Part shown: positions 45,877 through 55,559 of the stretch, one piece after another
Layout: each line of letters opens with the position of its first letter
How positions within the stretch are numbered: position 1 is the first letter of the stretch
NCBI RefSeq assembly: GCF_009177065.1
Contig: NZ_WEZF01000006.1
Coordinates: 1-64,000, forward strand
From: Tautonia marina
GTDB taxonomy: Bacteria; Planctomycetota; Planctomycetia; Isosphaerales; Isosphaeraceae
Reading direction: 5' to 3'
Length of the DNA stretch: 64,000 nt
Program-made: the position numbers and the translations under genes
The notes under the pieces: model-generated
Told to the model about the DNA's origin: nothing
Databases searched by the model: none
The model's input: the letters and a program-made list of their open reading frames with translations, nothing else

Positions 45877-47025
45877 ATGAACGCACAGAAAGACCTCCGC
45901 ATCGGCATCATCGGCTACGGTTTCATGGGCCGGACGCATTCGAATGCGTACAAGCAGGTTCCCCAGTTCTTCGACCCTCCGCTTCGGCCGGTGCTCAAGG
46001 CGGTTTGCGGACGCGACGCCAACAACGCCAAGGCCTTCGCCGATCGCTGGGGATACGAGTCGATCGAGACCGATTGGCGCAAGCTGATTGCCCGAGACGA
46101 CATTGACGCCATCGACATCTGCACGCCCAACAACACTCACGCCGAAATTGCCATCGCCGCCGCCGAGGCCGGCAAGATGGTCCTCTGCGAAAAGCCCCTG
46201 GCCATGGACCTGAAGCAAGGCCAGGAGATGGTCGATGCGATCGAGAAAGCCGGTGTTCCCAACACCGTCTGGTACAACTATCGGCGCGTTCCGGCCGTGT
46301 CTCTGGCCAAGCAACTGATCGACGAGGGGCGGCTCGGCAAGATCTTCCACTACCGGGCCAACTTCCTGCAGGACTGGACCATTTCTGCCGATCTGCCGCA
46401 GGGTGGCGCGGCACTCTGGCGGCTCGACGCGGCTGCCGCCGGATCAGGTGTGACGGGTGACCTGCTCGCACATTGTATCGACACGGCCTTGTGGCTGAAT
46501 GGGAAGATCACCGACGTCTCCGCGATGACCGAAACATTCATCAAGGAGCGCAAGCATAGCCTGACCGGGAAGGTCGAGAAGGTCGGGATCGACGACGCTT
46601 GCGCCTTCCTTTGCCACTTTGAGAACGGGTCCCTCGGCCTGTTCGAGTCCACGCGCTACGCTCGGGGGCACAAGGCCCTCTACACGTTTGAGATCAATGG
46701 CGAGCACGCCTCCATCCGCTGGGATCTGCACGACCTGCACCGCCTGGAATACTTCGACCACCGAGACGATTCCCTCGTCCGGGGTTGGCGATCGGTCCAC
46801 ATTACCGACGGCGACATGCCCTACATGAAACACTGGTGGGTTCCCGGCCTTCAGATTGGCTATGAACACACCTTCATTCACCAGTTCGCCGATTTCCTCG
46901 ACTGCGCCGCCCAGGGCAAGCCCTGCCCCCCGACCTTCCGCGATGCTCTGGCCACACAGGCGGTCTGCGATGCCGTCCTCGACTCGGCCGAACAGCGGAA
47001 GTGGGAAGATGTGGTGCCGGTCTGA
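45877..47025 (+). CDS. Gfo/Idh/MocA-family oxidoreductase
   Basis: This encodes 382 residues with GAGG upstream. The NAD(P)-binding fold opens [18 protein letters not shown], followed by the family's [12 protein letters not shown] and CEKPLAMD with its conserved Lys. The C-terminal sheet domain carries [15 protein letters not shown], whose Asp-His pair fits the catalytic H-bond system. Family members oxidise sugars or inositols. The following gene is a second TIM-barrel isomerase, so the two probably act in the same pathway. Confidence 0.9.
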   Translation: MNAQKDLRIGIIGYGFMGRTHSNAYKQVPQFFDPPLRPVLKAVCGRDANNAKAFADRWGYESIETDWRKLIARDDIDAIDICTPNNTHAEIAIAAAEAGKMVLCEKPLAMDLKQGQEMVDAIEKAGVPNTVWYNYRRVPAVSLAKQLIDEGRLGKIFHYRANFLQDWTISADLPQGGAALWRLDAAAAGSGVTGDLLAHCIDTALWLNGKITDVSAMTETFIKERKHSLTGKVEKVGIDDACAFLCHFENGSLGLFESTRYARGHKALYTFEINGEHASIRWDLHDLHRLEYFDHRDDSLVRGWRSVHITDGDMPYMKHWWVPGLQIGYEHTFIHQFADFLDCAAQGKPCPPTFRDALATQAVCDAVLDSAEQRKWEDVVPV

Positions 47026-47090
47026 GCAGTGAATCATCTTTCCGCAACCACACGTTCTGAGTGTCAGGAATTCTGAGGGGAACGACCGCG

Positions 47091-47936
47091 ATGAAGATCG
47101 GGATGAACCTCTTGCTCTGGGCCGATACCGTGACGCCCGAGCATGACCCACTCCTGGAAGAATTGAAGGCGATGGGGTTCGACGGCGTCGAGATCCCGAT
47201 CTTCAACGGGGCCGACACCGCGCCCTACGAGCGGCTCGGCAAGCGATTAAAGGATCTCGGACTCGGCGCAACGGCGGTCACAGTGATGTCGCCTGAGGCG
47301 AACCCGATTTCACCCGATGCCGGGGTTCGAAACGCGGCAATTCAGCACCTTGACGGTGTCTTGGCCTGTTGCGCGGCGAGTGGGGCGGAAGTCCTGTGCG
47401 GGCCGATTCACTCGGCCCTGGGTCAGTTTTCCGGTGAGGCTCCCACGGAGGAAGAATTCAAGCGTGGCGTTGACACCCTGCAGAAGGTCTCCGAGAAAGC
47501 GCAGGGCCACGGAGTCTTGCTCGCCTGTGAATACCTCAATCGCTTCGAGAATTACTTCCTGACCACCGCTCAGCAGATGGCAAGGTTCGTCGACGCTGTC
47601 GGCCATCCGTCGTGTGGGATGATGTACGACAGCTTTCACGCTCATATCGAGGAAAAAGCCCAGAAGGCGGCGATCGGCTCCTGCGGGAACCGGATCATCC
47701 ACGCCCACGTCTCCGAGAACGACCGAGGGACACCCGGCACCGGTCAGGTGGACTGGGATGGTTATTTCTCGGGCCTCAAGGACGTTGGCTTCGACCGTTG
47801 GTACACGATCGAGGCCTTCGGCCGGGCCTTGCCCGCCCTGGCCGCCGCCACCCGCGTTTGGCGCGATCTGTTCCCAGACCCGATGGGCCTCTGCCGCGAA
47901 GGGCTCGCGTTCATCAAGCAGCGAACAGGGGGCTGA
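47091..47936 (+). CDS. D-tagatose 3-epimerase-like sugar isomerase
   Basis: This encodes 281 residues from the ATG at 47091, with AGGGG ten bases upstream; the GTG at 47061 lacks a site. The fold is a TIM barrel of the sugar epimerase family. Metal ligands can be assigned from known ketose 3-epimerases: Glu in ACEYLNRFE, Asp in MMYDSFHAHIEE, His in HAHVSENDRGTPGTG, and Glu in YTIEAFG. The substrate could be a ketose or keto-inositol. It lies 65 bases after the Gfo/Idh gene on the same strand. Confidence 0.85.
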   Translation: MKIGMNLLLWADTVTPEHDPLLEELKAMGFDGVEIPIFNGADTAPYERLGKRLKDLGLGATAVTVMSPEANPISPDAGVRNAAIQHLDGVLACCAASGAEVLCGPIHSALGQFSGEAPTEEEFKRGVDTLQKVSEKAQGHGVLLACEYLNRFENYFLTTAQQMARFVDAVGHPSCGMMYDSFHAHIEEKAQKAAIGSCGNRIIHAHVSENDRGTPGTGQVDWDGYFSGLKDVGFDRWYTIEAFGRALPALAAATRVWRDLFPDPMGLCREGLAFIKQRTGG

Positions 47937-47964
47937 GGGCCAACCATCCCACGTCCCGGGCTGG

Positions 47965-48363
47965 TCAGAGGGTTCGGACCTCATGACCGGCCTGGAGGAG
48001 GGCCGCGATTGCCCGGTCAAGGAACCGATCGGGCACAAGCACGTAATCCGTCTCGAAACTGGAGACGACGAACAGATTGACCTCGTCCTCGGCCAGTGGG
48101 CCGGCGATTGAGGCAAGGACTCCGGTCAGTTCAAAGGGCAGGGGGCCTTCGACCTCAAGGAGTCGCCATCCGCGCTCGGCGTTGACGTGGGCTGGAACGC
48201 GATCAGCAGGGCAGACGATCGACAGCTCTCGGTCGGTCCAGGTTTGCGAGCAAAGGGTTCCGGACCTCGCCGCGGGCCAGTCGGGACAACCGTCACCCGG
48301 GTCGACCCGGGCGACGGCGTAATTGTCCTGGTGGAGAAATAGGGTCAAGCGATGAGCGGTCAT
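47965..48363 (-). CDS. ACT-domain protein (CASTOR-like)
   Basis: This encodes 132 residues. The central LEVEGPLPFELTGVLASIAGPLAE and FVVSSFETDYVLV stretches are typical of the small ACT proteins that resemble CASTOR amino-acid sensors. Key short motifs are GPLPFELTGV and SSFETDYVLV. It presumably binds an amino acid or small ligand. It is on the minus strand, with its stop 28 bases from the converging isomerase gene, and about 26 bases downstream of the typA stop. Confidence 0.8.
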   Translation of the reverse strand: MTAHRLTLFLHQDNYAVARVDPGDGCPDWPAARSGTLCSQTWTDRELSIVCPADRVPAHVNAERGWRLLEVEGPLPFELTGVLASIAGPLAEDEVNLFVVSSFETDYVLVPDRFLDRAIAALLQAGHEVRTL

Positions 48364-48388
48364 CGGTCATCCCGTGGACACGCGTTGT

Positions 48389-50227
48389 TCACGCCCCGAC
48401 GGCCTTCTTGCGGTCCTTGGAGGAACGCTCGGCTCGCTTGCGGTCTTCCTCGCGGAGTTCCTTCTTCCGGAGGCGGATCTTGGAGGGGGTGACCTCGACA
48501 AGCTCGTCGTCCTCGATGTATTCGAGAGCGATTTCGAGGGTCAGCTCGCGGGGGGGCTTCAGCAGGATGTTCTTGTCGGAGCCGGAGGCCCGCATGTTGG
48601 TGAGCTTCTTCTCCTTGCTCGGGTTGACGACGAGGTCGTTATCCCGGGCATGCTCGGCGACGATCATGCCTTCGTAGACCTCGTCTCCGGGGGCGACGAA
48701 CATCACGCCGCGCTGCTGGAGGCCGTCGAGGGCGAAGGCGATCGCCTGGCCTCGGCAGTTGCTGATCATCACGCCGTTCGGACGGCGGGGAATGTCGCCG
48801 CGGAACGGGCGGAATTCGTGGAAGTTGTGGTGCATGATCGCCTCGCCCTGGGTGGCGCTCAGTAACCGGGTGCGGAGGCCGAGCAGGCCACGGGCGGGGA
48901 TGACGAATTCCATGTGGGCGTAGGTGCCCTTCAGGTCCATGTTCAGCAGCTCGCCCCGACGGTTGCCGACCAGTTCCATGGCCGGGCCGCGGTGCTCCTG
49001 GGGGACGTCGATGACGAGGTACTCGTACGGCTCGTGCTTGACGCCGTCGATCATCTTGGTGACGACCTCGGGCTTGCCGACGGACAGCTCGTACCCCTCG
49101 CGTCGCATTGTCTCGATGAGGACGGAAAGGTGGAGCAGACCTCGACCGGAGACCATGAACGAGTCCCGGTCCTCGGTCGGCTCGACGCGGAGCGCGACGT
49201 TCGATTGCAATTCGCGGTCGAGGCGGTCCTTGAGGTGGCGGGAGGTCAGGTATTCCCCTTCGCCGGTCAACGGGGAGTCGTTGATCGTGAAGAACATGCT
49301 GAGGGTCGGCTCGTCGACCTCGATGCGAGGCAAGGGGGTCGGGTCGTCGGCCGAGGCGATCGTGTCGCCGATGTCCACCGCCGGCAGGCCGACCAGGGCG
49401 ACGAGGTCGCCGGCCGAGGCGGATTCGACCTCGACCCGGCCGAGCTTGTCGAAGACGAGGACCTGATTGACCGTGCTCGGGACGACCTTGGCGCCGGCCT
49501 TCACCAGCGAGGCCGATTGCCCCTTCTTGACGGTTCCCGAGGCGATCCGGCCAATGGCGATCCGGCCGACGTACTCGGAGAAGTCGAGCGTCGTACAGAG
49601 CATCTTCAGGGGGCCGTCGGCGTTGACCTCGGGGCCGGGGATCTTTTCGACGATCAGGTCGAGCAGCGGGCGAATGTCGCCGGATCGGGCCTCGGGGTCG
49701 TGCGAGGCGTAGCCCGATCGGCCCGAGGCGAACAGGTAGGGGAAGTCGAGCTGGAGATCATCGGCTCCCAGCTCGATGAAGGCTTCGAAGACCTCGTCGA
49801 GCACTTCAAGCGGTCGGGCGTCGGGCCGGTCGATCTTGTTGACGACGACGATCGGCCGGAGCTTGTTGGCAAAGGCCTTGCGCAGGACGAACTTGGTCTG
49901 CGGCATTGGTCCTTCGAACGAGTCGACCAGCAGGAGGCAGCCGTCGGCCATCTGCAGGGTACGCTCGACCTCACCGCCGAAGTCGGCGTGGCCGGGAGTG
50001 TCGATGATATTGATCTTCGTCGCGCCGTAGCCGATGGCGATATTCTTGGCGAGAATGGTGATGCCTCGCTCGCGCTCCAGGTCGTTGGAGTCGAGGATGC
50101 AGTCGCCCATGAGCTGGTTCTCACGGAACGAGCCCGACTGGCGGAGCATGGCATCGACCAGGGTGGTCTTCCCGTGGTCGACGTGGGCGATGATGGCCAC
50201 GTTTCGGATATCGTCGCGTCGGGTCAT
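48389..50227 (-). CDS. typA: Translational GTPase TypA/BipA
   Basis: This encodes 612 residues from the ATG at 50227 (MTRRDDIRNVAIIAHVDHGK); the upstream reading to 50446 is not family-like. TypA is a ribosome-associated GTPase linked to stress, cold and assembly of the large subunit. G1 AHVDHGKTTL, the switch I ERERGITI, DTPGHADF and NKIDRPDA are all present, followed by EF-G-like domains and the family-specific C-terminus. A run of about 40 charged residues ends it. The gene is convergent with the isomerase and divergent from crtE. Confidence 0.95.
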   Translation of the reverse strand: MTRRDDIRNVAIIAHVDHGKTTLVDAMLRQSGSFRENQLMGDCILDSNDLERERGITILAKNIAIGYGATKINIIDTPGHADFGGEVERTLQMADGCLLLVDSFEGPMPQTKFVLRKAFANKLRPIVVVNKIDRPDARPLEVLDEVFEAFIELGADDLQLDFPYLFASGRSGYASHDPEARSGDIRPLLDLIVEKIPGPEVNADGPLKMLCTTLDFSEYVGRIAIGRIASGTVKKGQSASLVKAGAKVVPSTVNQVLVFDKLGRVEVESASAGDLVALVGLPAVDIGDTIASADDPTPLPRIEVDEPTLSMFFTINDSPLTGEGEYLTSRHLKDRLDRELQSNVALRVEPTEDRDSFMVSGRGLLHLSVLIETMRREGYELSVGKPEVVTKMIDGVKHEPYEYLVIDVPQEHRGPAMELVGNRRGELLNMDLKGTYAHMEFVIPARGLLGLRTRLLSATQGEAIMHHNFHEFRPFRGDIPRRPNGVMISNCRGQAIAFALDGLQQRGVMFVAPGDEVYEGMIVAEHARDNDLVVNPSKEKKLTNMRASGSDKNILLKPPRELTLEIALEYIEDDELVEVTPSKIRLRKKELREEDRKRAERSSKDRKKAVGA

Positions 50228-50591
50228 GTTCGTGGAAATCTTCCGGAGGGGGGGCTGGGTCGGCGGTTGGGAGGGTTGGCGAGGAAGAAATGGAATCGGC
50301 GCGTGCACCCTCACAATACGGTTTGCAACGGTCTTCCGACAAGGCCGACCGGGTGGGCTTCGTTCACCATTCACAGAGGTCCGCGGAGAATCTCGGTGGA
50401 CTCGGAGTTCTTGAACAATCCCCCGGGTCCGATTTGGGGGCTGCACGGTTGCCTACAATGACGCCAGACTGGAAGGGGCCTCTCTGCCCGTCGGTTCCTT
50501 CCAGAGAGATGTGACTCGCGATCGGCCCGAAGGGGGGCTGATCGACACGTGCCATTATCGTCTCTCAACGCCTTCGAGCCGAGGAGTTCCC
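50228..50591. other. Divergent intergenic region, typA and crtE
   Basis: About 360 bases between two divergent genes should hold both promoters. TACAAT at 50454-50459 is a candidate -10 for crtE but no matching -35 box is found. Nothing else is seen. Confidence 0.4.
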
Positions 50592-51710
50592 GTGATCGAG
50601 GTCGCCCGCCCCTCCCCGGTCATTGATTGGCTCGCGCCACCGAGCGATCGTGATCGGATCGACCGGTCTCTTCACGAGTTCCTCGCCGAGTCGCGGCGAA
50701 GGTATCTTGGCAACACCCATCTCGTCAGTTTGTACGAACGAATGTGCGAGTGTGTTCTCAACGGCGGAAAACGCATTCGTCCGCGGCTTTGCCTGGCAAG
50801 TTACCGGATCGTGTCGGGGGCTGATGAAACGCCACCGAGACCAGTCTGGCAAGTGGCGAGCAGTCTGGAACTGTTCCACGCGTTCATGCTGGTTCACGAT
50901 GACCTGATCGATGAGAGCGTGGTCCGGCGAGACCAGGATGCCTTGCACGAGGCGTTGCGGAGGGAGCATGATCGCCCCGACTCGGATCGCGCCCGGAAAC
51001 TGGGGCGTGACCTGGCCTTGCTCGGTGGCGACCTGATGTTCGCCCTTGGGATGCGGATGGTGAGCCGGTCGGGAATTGATCCGACGGTCGTGCTTCAAAT
51101 CCAATCGTTGCTGTCGGACATGCTCCTTGAAACGGGGCTCGGTGAAGCGCTCGATGTTCTCTACGACGATCGTCCGCTTGAGGGCATGACGGAAGGTCAG
51201 ATTGTTGAGGCTTATGTCCGGAAAACGGCTCGCTACAGTATCTCGGGCCCTCTGGTCCTGGGCGCGATGCTCGCGCAGGCCCCCAGAGCTGTCTGGCGGG
51301 CACTGGATCGGTATGGCGATTTGCTGGGCCTGGGGTATCAGATCCGCAATGATCTCGACGCCATGACCATCGGTCCCGACGAAGGAGATCACCCCGACCT
51401 CGACGGTGGGAAGCGCACCCTACTGCTCTGGACAGCCTACCAACGGCTTTCCTCTACAGGCAGACTGGATCTGGAGCGAGCCCTGGGGAGTCCGCCGACG
51501 CTGGATCGTCGCCGACGGCTCGACCACCTGATCCGCGAGAGTGGCGCAATCGATGCGTGCGAAGATCGTTTGCGATCGCTTCAGGAGGAGGCCCACGCCA
51601 CCCTTCTGGAGTCTCCGCTTGATCCCATTCAGCGCCGATCGTTCCTGGCCCTGGTCGACCTGCTGCCGGGTGGTGTTCCGAGCCCTTCCCCGAGTGCCGT
51701 TGCGAATTGA
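50592..51710 (+). CDS. crtE: Polyprenyl (geranylgeranyl) diphosphate synthase
   Basis: This encodes 372 residues from a GTG at 50592 with GAGGAG six bases upstream. The enzyme elongates allylic diphosphates by adding isopentenyl units, giving geranylgeranyl diphosphate for carotenoids. The GGKRIRPRL motif is intact, the first Asp-rich motif is HDDLIDESVVRR, and GKRT follows late. The second Asp-rich motif reads NDLDA where DDxxD is usual, so the first Asp is Asn and the last is Ala. Product length cannot be predicted from this. crtI, crtB and crtC follow on the same strand. Confidence 0.85.
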   Translation: MIEVARPSPVIDWLAPPSDRDRIDRSLHEFLAESRRRYLGNTHLVSLYERMCECVLNGGKRIRPRLCLASYRIVSGADETPPRPVWQVASSLELFHAFMLVHDDLIDESVVRRDQDALHEALRREHDRPDSDRARKLGRDLALLGGDLMFALGMRMVSRSGIDPTVVLQIQSLLSDMLLETGLGEALDVLYDDRPLEGMTEGQIVEAYVRKTARYSISGPLVLGAMLAQAPRAVWRALDRYGDLLGLGYQIRNDLDAMTIGPDEGDHPDLDGGKRTLLLWTAYQRLSSTGRLDLERALGSPPTLDRRRRLDHLIRESGAIDACEDRLRSLQEEAHATLLESPLDPIQRRSFLALVDLLPGGVPSPSPSAVAN

Positions 51711-51816
51711 CAGGCAGCGATGGCCTCCGCGTGATTCCAGATCCTTCGTCACGGTCCAATCCGTTTCCCCCTTCCTGGCTGGGCCACGTTCGCCCTTAGG
51801 TCGAGGTTTCTGAGCG

Positions 51817-53373
51817 ATGAGTATGGGAGTGTCTGCCTCGATTGATCCGAATGTGGCATCGGCGGATCGTCCTGACACGGGCGACTCGCGTCCGAAAGCG
51901 GTGGTGATCGGGAGCGGCTTCGGTGGCCTGGCTGCGGCAATTCGCCTGCAGGCCAAGGGGTATTGCACGACCATTCTTGAGATGCGGGATAAGCCTGGCG
52001 GTCGTGCTTATGTTTTCGAGGATGAAGGCTTCATCTTCGATGCCGGCCCCACCATCATCACCGTGCCGTTCATCTTCGACGAACTGGCGGAGGTTGCCGG
52101 AAAACGGCTCAGTGACTACGTCTCAATCGTTCCTTGCGACCCGTATTATCGTATTTACTTTGATGATGGGATGACGTTCGACTACGTCGGCGATCCCGAG
52201 CGGTTCGAGGCGGAGATTCGTAAGTTCAACCCTGCGGACGTGGAAGGGTATCGGCGCTTTGCGGATTACACTCGCCGCGTGTTCGACCGGGCCTTTTCCG
52301 ACCTGGCCCATCACTCGTTTCACAGTGTCTGGGAGATGGCCAAGGTCGCTCCCGACCTGATTAAGCTGCGGGCCGAAGTGCCGGTGTTTCGCCGCGTTTC
52401 GCAGTTTATTCAGGATCCGCATCTGCGGATTGCCCTGTCGTTCGAGCCGCTGCTGATTGGGGGTAATCCGCTGCGATCGTCGTCGATTTACGCGATGATT
52501 CACTACCTGGAGAAGACCTGGGGCGTCCACTTTGCGATGGGAGGGACGGGAGCCCTGGTCAACGGCCTCGTCCGCATGTTTCAGGACATCGGCGGTCAGA
52601 TTGAGTTGAATGCTCGGGTCGAGGAGATCGAGGTCGAGAACGGTCAAGCCCGGCGTGTCCGCCTGGCCGACGGTCGCCGGTTTGACGCCGAGGTGGTGGT
52701 TTCCAATGGTGATGTGGCGAATACCTATCGCAAGCTGATCCGCCCCGAACATCGGCGCAAGTGGACCGACCGGCGGCTGGAACGGATGCGGTACGCCATG
52801 AGCCTGTTCGTGATCTACTTCGGCACGAATCGGACCTACGACCACATGCCGCACCACTCCATTCTCCTCGGTCCGCGCTACGAAGGGCTGTTGCGCGATA
52901 TTTTTGACCGCAAGATCGTGGCCGATGACTTTTCGCTCTACCTTCACGCCCCCACACGGACCGACCCGAGCCTGGCACCTCCCGGTTGCGAGGGGTTTTA
53001 TGTGCTGAGTCCTGTGCCTCACCTCGGCGGCGGTCAAGACTGGGACGCCATCAAGGAGGATTACGCTGACCGCATCCTTGCTTCGATGGAGAAAGAGCAC
53101 CTCTTGCCGGATGTCCGGAAGCACCTCGTCACCCAAAGGATCTTCACGCCGAAGGATTTTGAGACGCAGCTCGATGCTTACATGGGAACAGCCTTCCAGT
53201 TCGAGCCGGTCCTGACGCAATCGGCCTGGTTCCGACCCCACAACAAGAGCGAAGATGTGGAGGGCCTCTATTTTGTCGGAGCAGGAACCCATCCGGGGGC
53301 GGGTCTTCCCGGCGTGGTCAGCAGTGCCAAGGTGCTCGATCACTGGATTCCGCCGGTCAAACGATCGGTTTAG
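51817..53373 (+). CDS. crtI: Phytoene desaturase-type carotenoid dehydrogenase
   Basis: This encodes 518 residues. The FAD-binding motif VIGSGFGGLAAAIRLQAKGY (about residues 29-48) and the Asp-Ala-Gly-Pro of FDAGPTIITVP are typical of CrtI-type enzymes. The C-terminal LYFVGAGTHPGAGLPGVVSSAK closes the FAD domain (key GAGTHPGAGLPG). The reaction is stepwise desaturation of phytoene to lycopene or a similar product. It starts 106 bases after crtE and 15 bases before crtB, so they are probably cotranscribed. Confidence 0.92.
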   Translation: MSMGVSASIDPNVASADRPDTGDSRPKAVVIGSGFGGLAAAIRLQAKGYCTTILEMRDKPGGRAYVFEDEGFIFDAGPTIITVPFIFDELAEVAGKRLSDYVSIVPCDPYYRIYFDDGMTFDYVGDPERFEAEIRKFNPADVEGYRRFADYTRRVFDRAFSDLAHHSFHSVWEMAKVAPDLIKLRAEVPVFRRVSQFIQDPHLRIALSFEPLLIGGNPLRSSSIYAMIHYLEKTWGVHFAMGGTGALVNGLVRMFQDIGGQIELNARVEEIEVENGQARRVRLADGRRFDAEVVVSNGDVANTYRKLIRPEHRRKWTDRRLERMRYAMSLFVIYFGTNRTYDHMPHHSILLGPRYEGLLRDIFDRKIVADDFSLYLHAPTRTDPSLAPPGCEGFYVLSPVPHLGGGQDWDAIKEDYADRILASMEKEHLLPDVRKHLVTQRIFTPKDFETQLDAYMGTAFQFEPVLTQSAWFRPHNKSEDVEGLYFVGAGTHPGAGLPGVVSSAKVLDHWIPPVKRSV

Positions 53374-53388
53374 GGTGATGAGGGGTGG

Positions 53389-54288
53389 ATGGATTCGAAC
53401 ATGACCGGCTCTCTCGACCAGGCGATCGGAGAACGGCGCTGCCGACGCATCACCCGACACTACGCCAAAACGTTCTTCTTTGCCTCACATTGCTTGCCGC
53501 GTGAGATCCGTCGGCACGCTTACGCGGTTTATGGCTTTTGCCGGTGGGCCGATAACGCAGTGGATGAGGCGGCGGACTTTGACGACGCGTCGCGGCGTCT
53601 CGATCACGTCCGAGGTGTGCTGGCAGTAGCCTACTCAGAGGCCCCGGCACCCTCGGGAGTTCTGGCGTTTCGGAAGACGCTGCGCGATCGAGCGATTCCC
53701 CGACGGCTGTTCGACGACCTGCTGGACGGGATGGCGATGGATCTGACCGAGGATCGTTATCCGGACTATCCCGCCCTTGACCTGTATTGCTATCGAGTGG
53801 CCGGGGTCGTTGGGTTGATGATGACGCTCGTGTTCGGGTATCGTGACGAATGCTGCCTGCCTCATGCGCTCGCACTTGGTCGGGCGATGCAATTGACCAA
53901 CATCCTCCGAGATGTCCGAGAAGATCTCGAACGGGGCCGCATCTACCTGCCTCAAGATGAGCTGGCCCGATTCGGCGTCTCAGAGGAACAGTTGGCCGAA
54001 CAGCGTGTTGATGACTCGTTTCGGGCCTTCATGCGGTTCCAGATCGATCGGGCCAGAGAAGCGTACGCCGAAGCTGAACAGGGCATCCCGTTCCTGATCG
54101 GTATGGCCAGCCGCCTGACGGTCCGAGTCATGGGACGGCTTTATGGCGGCATCCTCGACGAGATCGAGCGACTCGATTATGACGTCTTTCAGACCCGAGC
54201 CCACGTCTCAACCTCACGCAAGCTCCGGTTGCTGGCAGCCTGTCAACGAGAGACGATCGGCGAAACTTTGCGACGTTCCTGGAGCTGA
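53389..54288 (+). CDS. crtB: Phytoene synthase
   Basis: This encodes 299 residues. Both Asp-rich motifs are visible: RWADNAVDE near residue 52 and NILRDVREDLERGRIYLP near residue 172. It joins two geranylgeranyl diphosphates to phytoene, the entry step of the C40 pathway. Spacing to crtI is 15 bases and to crtC is 11 bases. A squalene synthase-type relative is possible but the cluster context supports phytoene synthase. Confidence 0.9.
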   Translation: MDSNMTGSLDQAIGERRCRRITRHYAKTFFFASHCLPREIRRHAYAVYGFCRWADNAVDEAADFDDASRRLDHVRGVLAVAYSEAPAPSGVLAFRKTLRDRAIPRRLFDDLLDGMAMDLTEDRYPDYPALDLYCYRVAGVVGLMMTLVFGYRDECCLPHALALGRAMQLTNILRDVREDLERGRIYLPQDELARFGVSEEQLAEQRVDDSFRAFMRFQIDRAREAYAEAEQGIPFLIGMASRLTVRVMGRLYGGILDEIERLDYDVFQTRAHVSTSRKLRLLAACQRETIGETLRRSWS

Positions 54289-54299
54289 GAGTACCAACC

Positions 54300-55424
54300 G
54301 TGTCCGTCATCACCCCGTCTCCCCGCCCGACCCCTCACGATCCGGCCCTCGACCCCGATCGCTTCTTCAATCTTCAAGCTCCCGGCTCGCAGGAGTGGTG
54401 GTATTTCGATGCCATCAGCGATGACGGCCAGGATGCCCTGGTGGTCATCTTTTTTGCCGGCTTGCCGTTCAATCCGGCCTATGGGACGGCGGCCAAGCGT
54501 CATCTTCTGAATCCGAAGAATTCCCCGGCTCCCCATCCGCTTGATCATTGCGGGGTGGCCTTCAGCTGGTATCGACCCCACGGTGCCAGCGTGAAGCGCA
54601 GAGGGCGAGGCAACCCCGGTCATCGTGCCCAGGCCTACGCGCTCAATGGTCATCGACGAAACGACTTTGCACACGACGCCGATCCGTTCCGCGTGTCGAT
54701 TGGCGGGTCTCGGATCGAGCGTGATGCTGATGGATACCGGATCGTGGTCGATGCGCCTGACTGGGACCCCACCCGTCGGATTCTCGCCGACCTCCGCTTT
54801 CGCCCCGCGGCCGGAACCGTGCCGTTCGAAATCAACCTGGGCGGTGAAGGCTCGCCGCACTACTGGCTTCTGGCGGCGGCCGATTGTCGGGTCGAAGGAA
54901 CCCTTTCGATCGATGGGCCGGGAGGCTCGTCGATGACGTTCCGAGGACGCGGCTATCACGACCACAACGCCGGGACGGAAGAACTGTCGCTGGCGATGTC
55001 CAAATGGCAGTGGGGCCGAGTCCACGATGAAGATCGGACCGAGATTTATTACATCGCCCAGCCCAAGACGGGACCAGGCCACTCCCTCTGGCTTTCCTGT
55101 CGGGACGGCAAGCCTGAGGTCGTCCGAGATCAGCCGGAAATCACCGTCTCGCAGCGCTGGAATAACTGGTACTTCGTCCCGTATCACGGGGCCATGACCT
55201 TCACGGACGGCCAGGGGCAAAAACTGCAACGCTGGATCGACCACTCGATTGATTCGGGGCCGTTCTATCAGCGGTGGCTTGCCGAGTTTCGAGGTCCCGG
55301 GTTCCGATCGAATCGGCTCGGCATTGCGGAACAGCTCGACACGGGCAAGCTCAATCATCCACTCTACAACTGGATGATTCCTTACCGGCTGAAACATCCG
55401 AACCGCGAATCGTCAGGTTCTTGA
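54300..55424 (+). CDS. crtC: Carotenoid 1,2-hydratase (CrtC/AttH family)
   Basis: This encodes 374 residues from a GTG. The SQEWWYFDAISDDG opening and GRGYHDHNAG with WQWGRV in the middle are hallmarks of the CrtC (hydroxyneurosporene synthase) family. It adds water across the terminal double bond of acyclic carotenoids, giving 1-hydroxy derivatives. Its presence as the last crt gene means the pigment is likely acyclic and hydroxylated, perhaps then glycosylated elsewhere. csrA starts 135 bases downstream. Confidence 0.88.
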   Translation: MSVITPSPRPTPHDPALDPDRFFNLQAPGSQEWWYFDAISDDGQDALVVIFFAGLPFNPAYGTAAKRHLLNPKNSPAPHPLDHCGVAFSWYRPHGASVKRRGRGNPGHRAQAYALNGHRRNDFAHDADPFRVSIGGSRIERDADGYRIVVDAPDWDPTRRILADLRFRPAAGTVPFEINLGGEGSPHYWLLAAADCRVEGTLSIDGPGGSSMTFRGRGYHDHNAGTEELSLAMSKWQWGRVHDEDRTEIYYIAQPKTGPGHSLWLSCRDGKPEVVRDQPEITVSQRWNNWYFVPYHGAMTFTDGQGQKLQRWIDHSIDSGPFYQRWLAEFRGPGFRSNRLGIAEQLDTGKLNHPLYNWMIPYRLKHPNRESSGS

Positions 55425-55559
55425 CACCCTGATGTCGCTTACCGACCCGCGATTCCGACTGCTCGCTCGAACACTTCAGTGTCTCGCCACGGAACCCGGA
55501 GGTCTTCCGGGTTTCGTGGGAACGCAACGGAATTCGTGAGCCAGATTGAGGTGGCATCG

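Noticed and set aside
48914-50461. Plus-strand open frame of about 515 residues opposite typA
   Set aside because: typA on the minus strand has all GTPase motifs; the plus-strand reading has no family features.
52123-53460. Minus-strand open frame of about 445 residues opposite crtI
   Set aside because: crtI carries both FAD motifs; the antisense reading has none.
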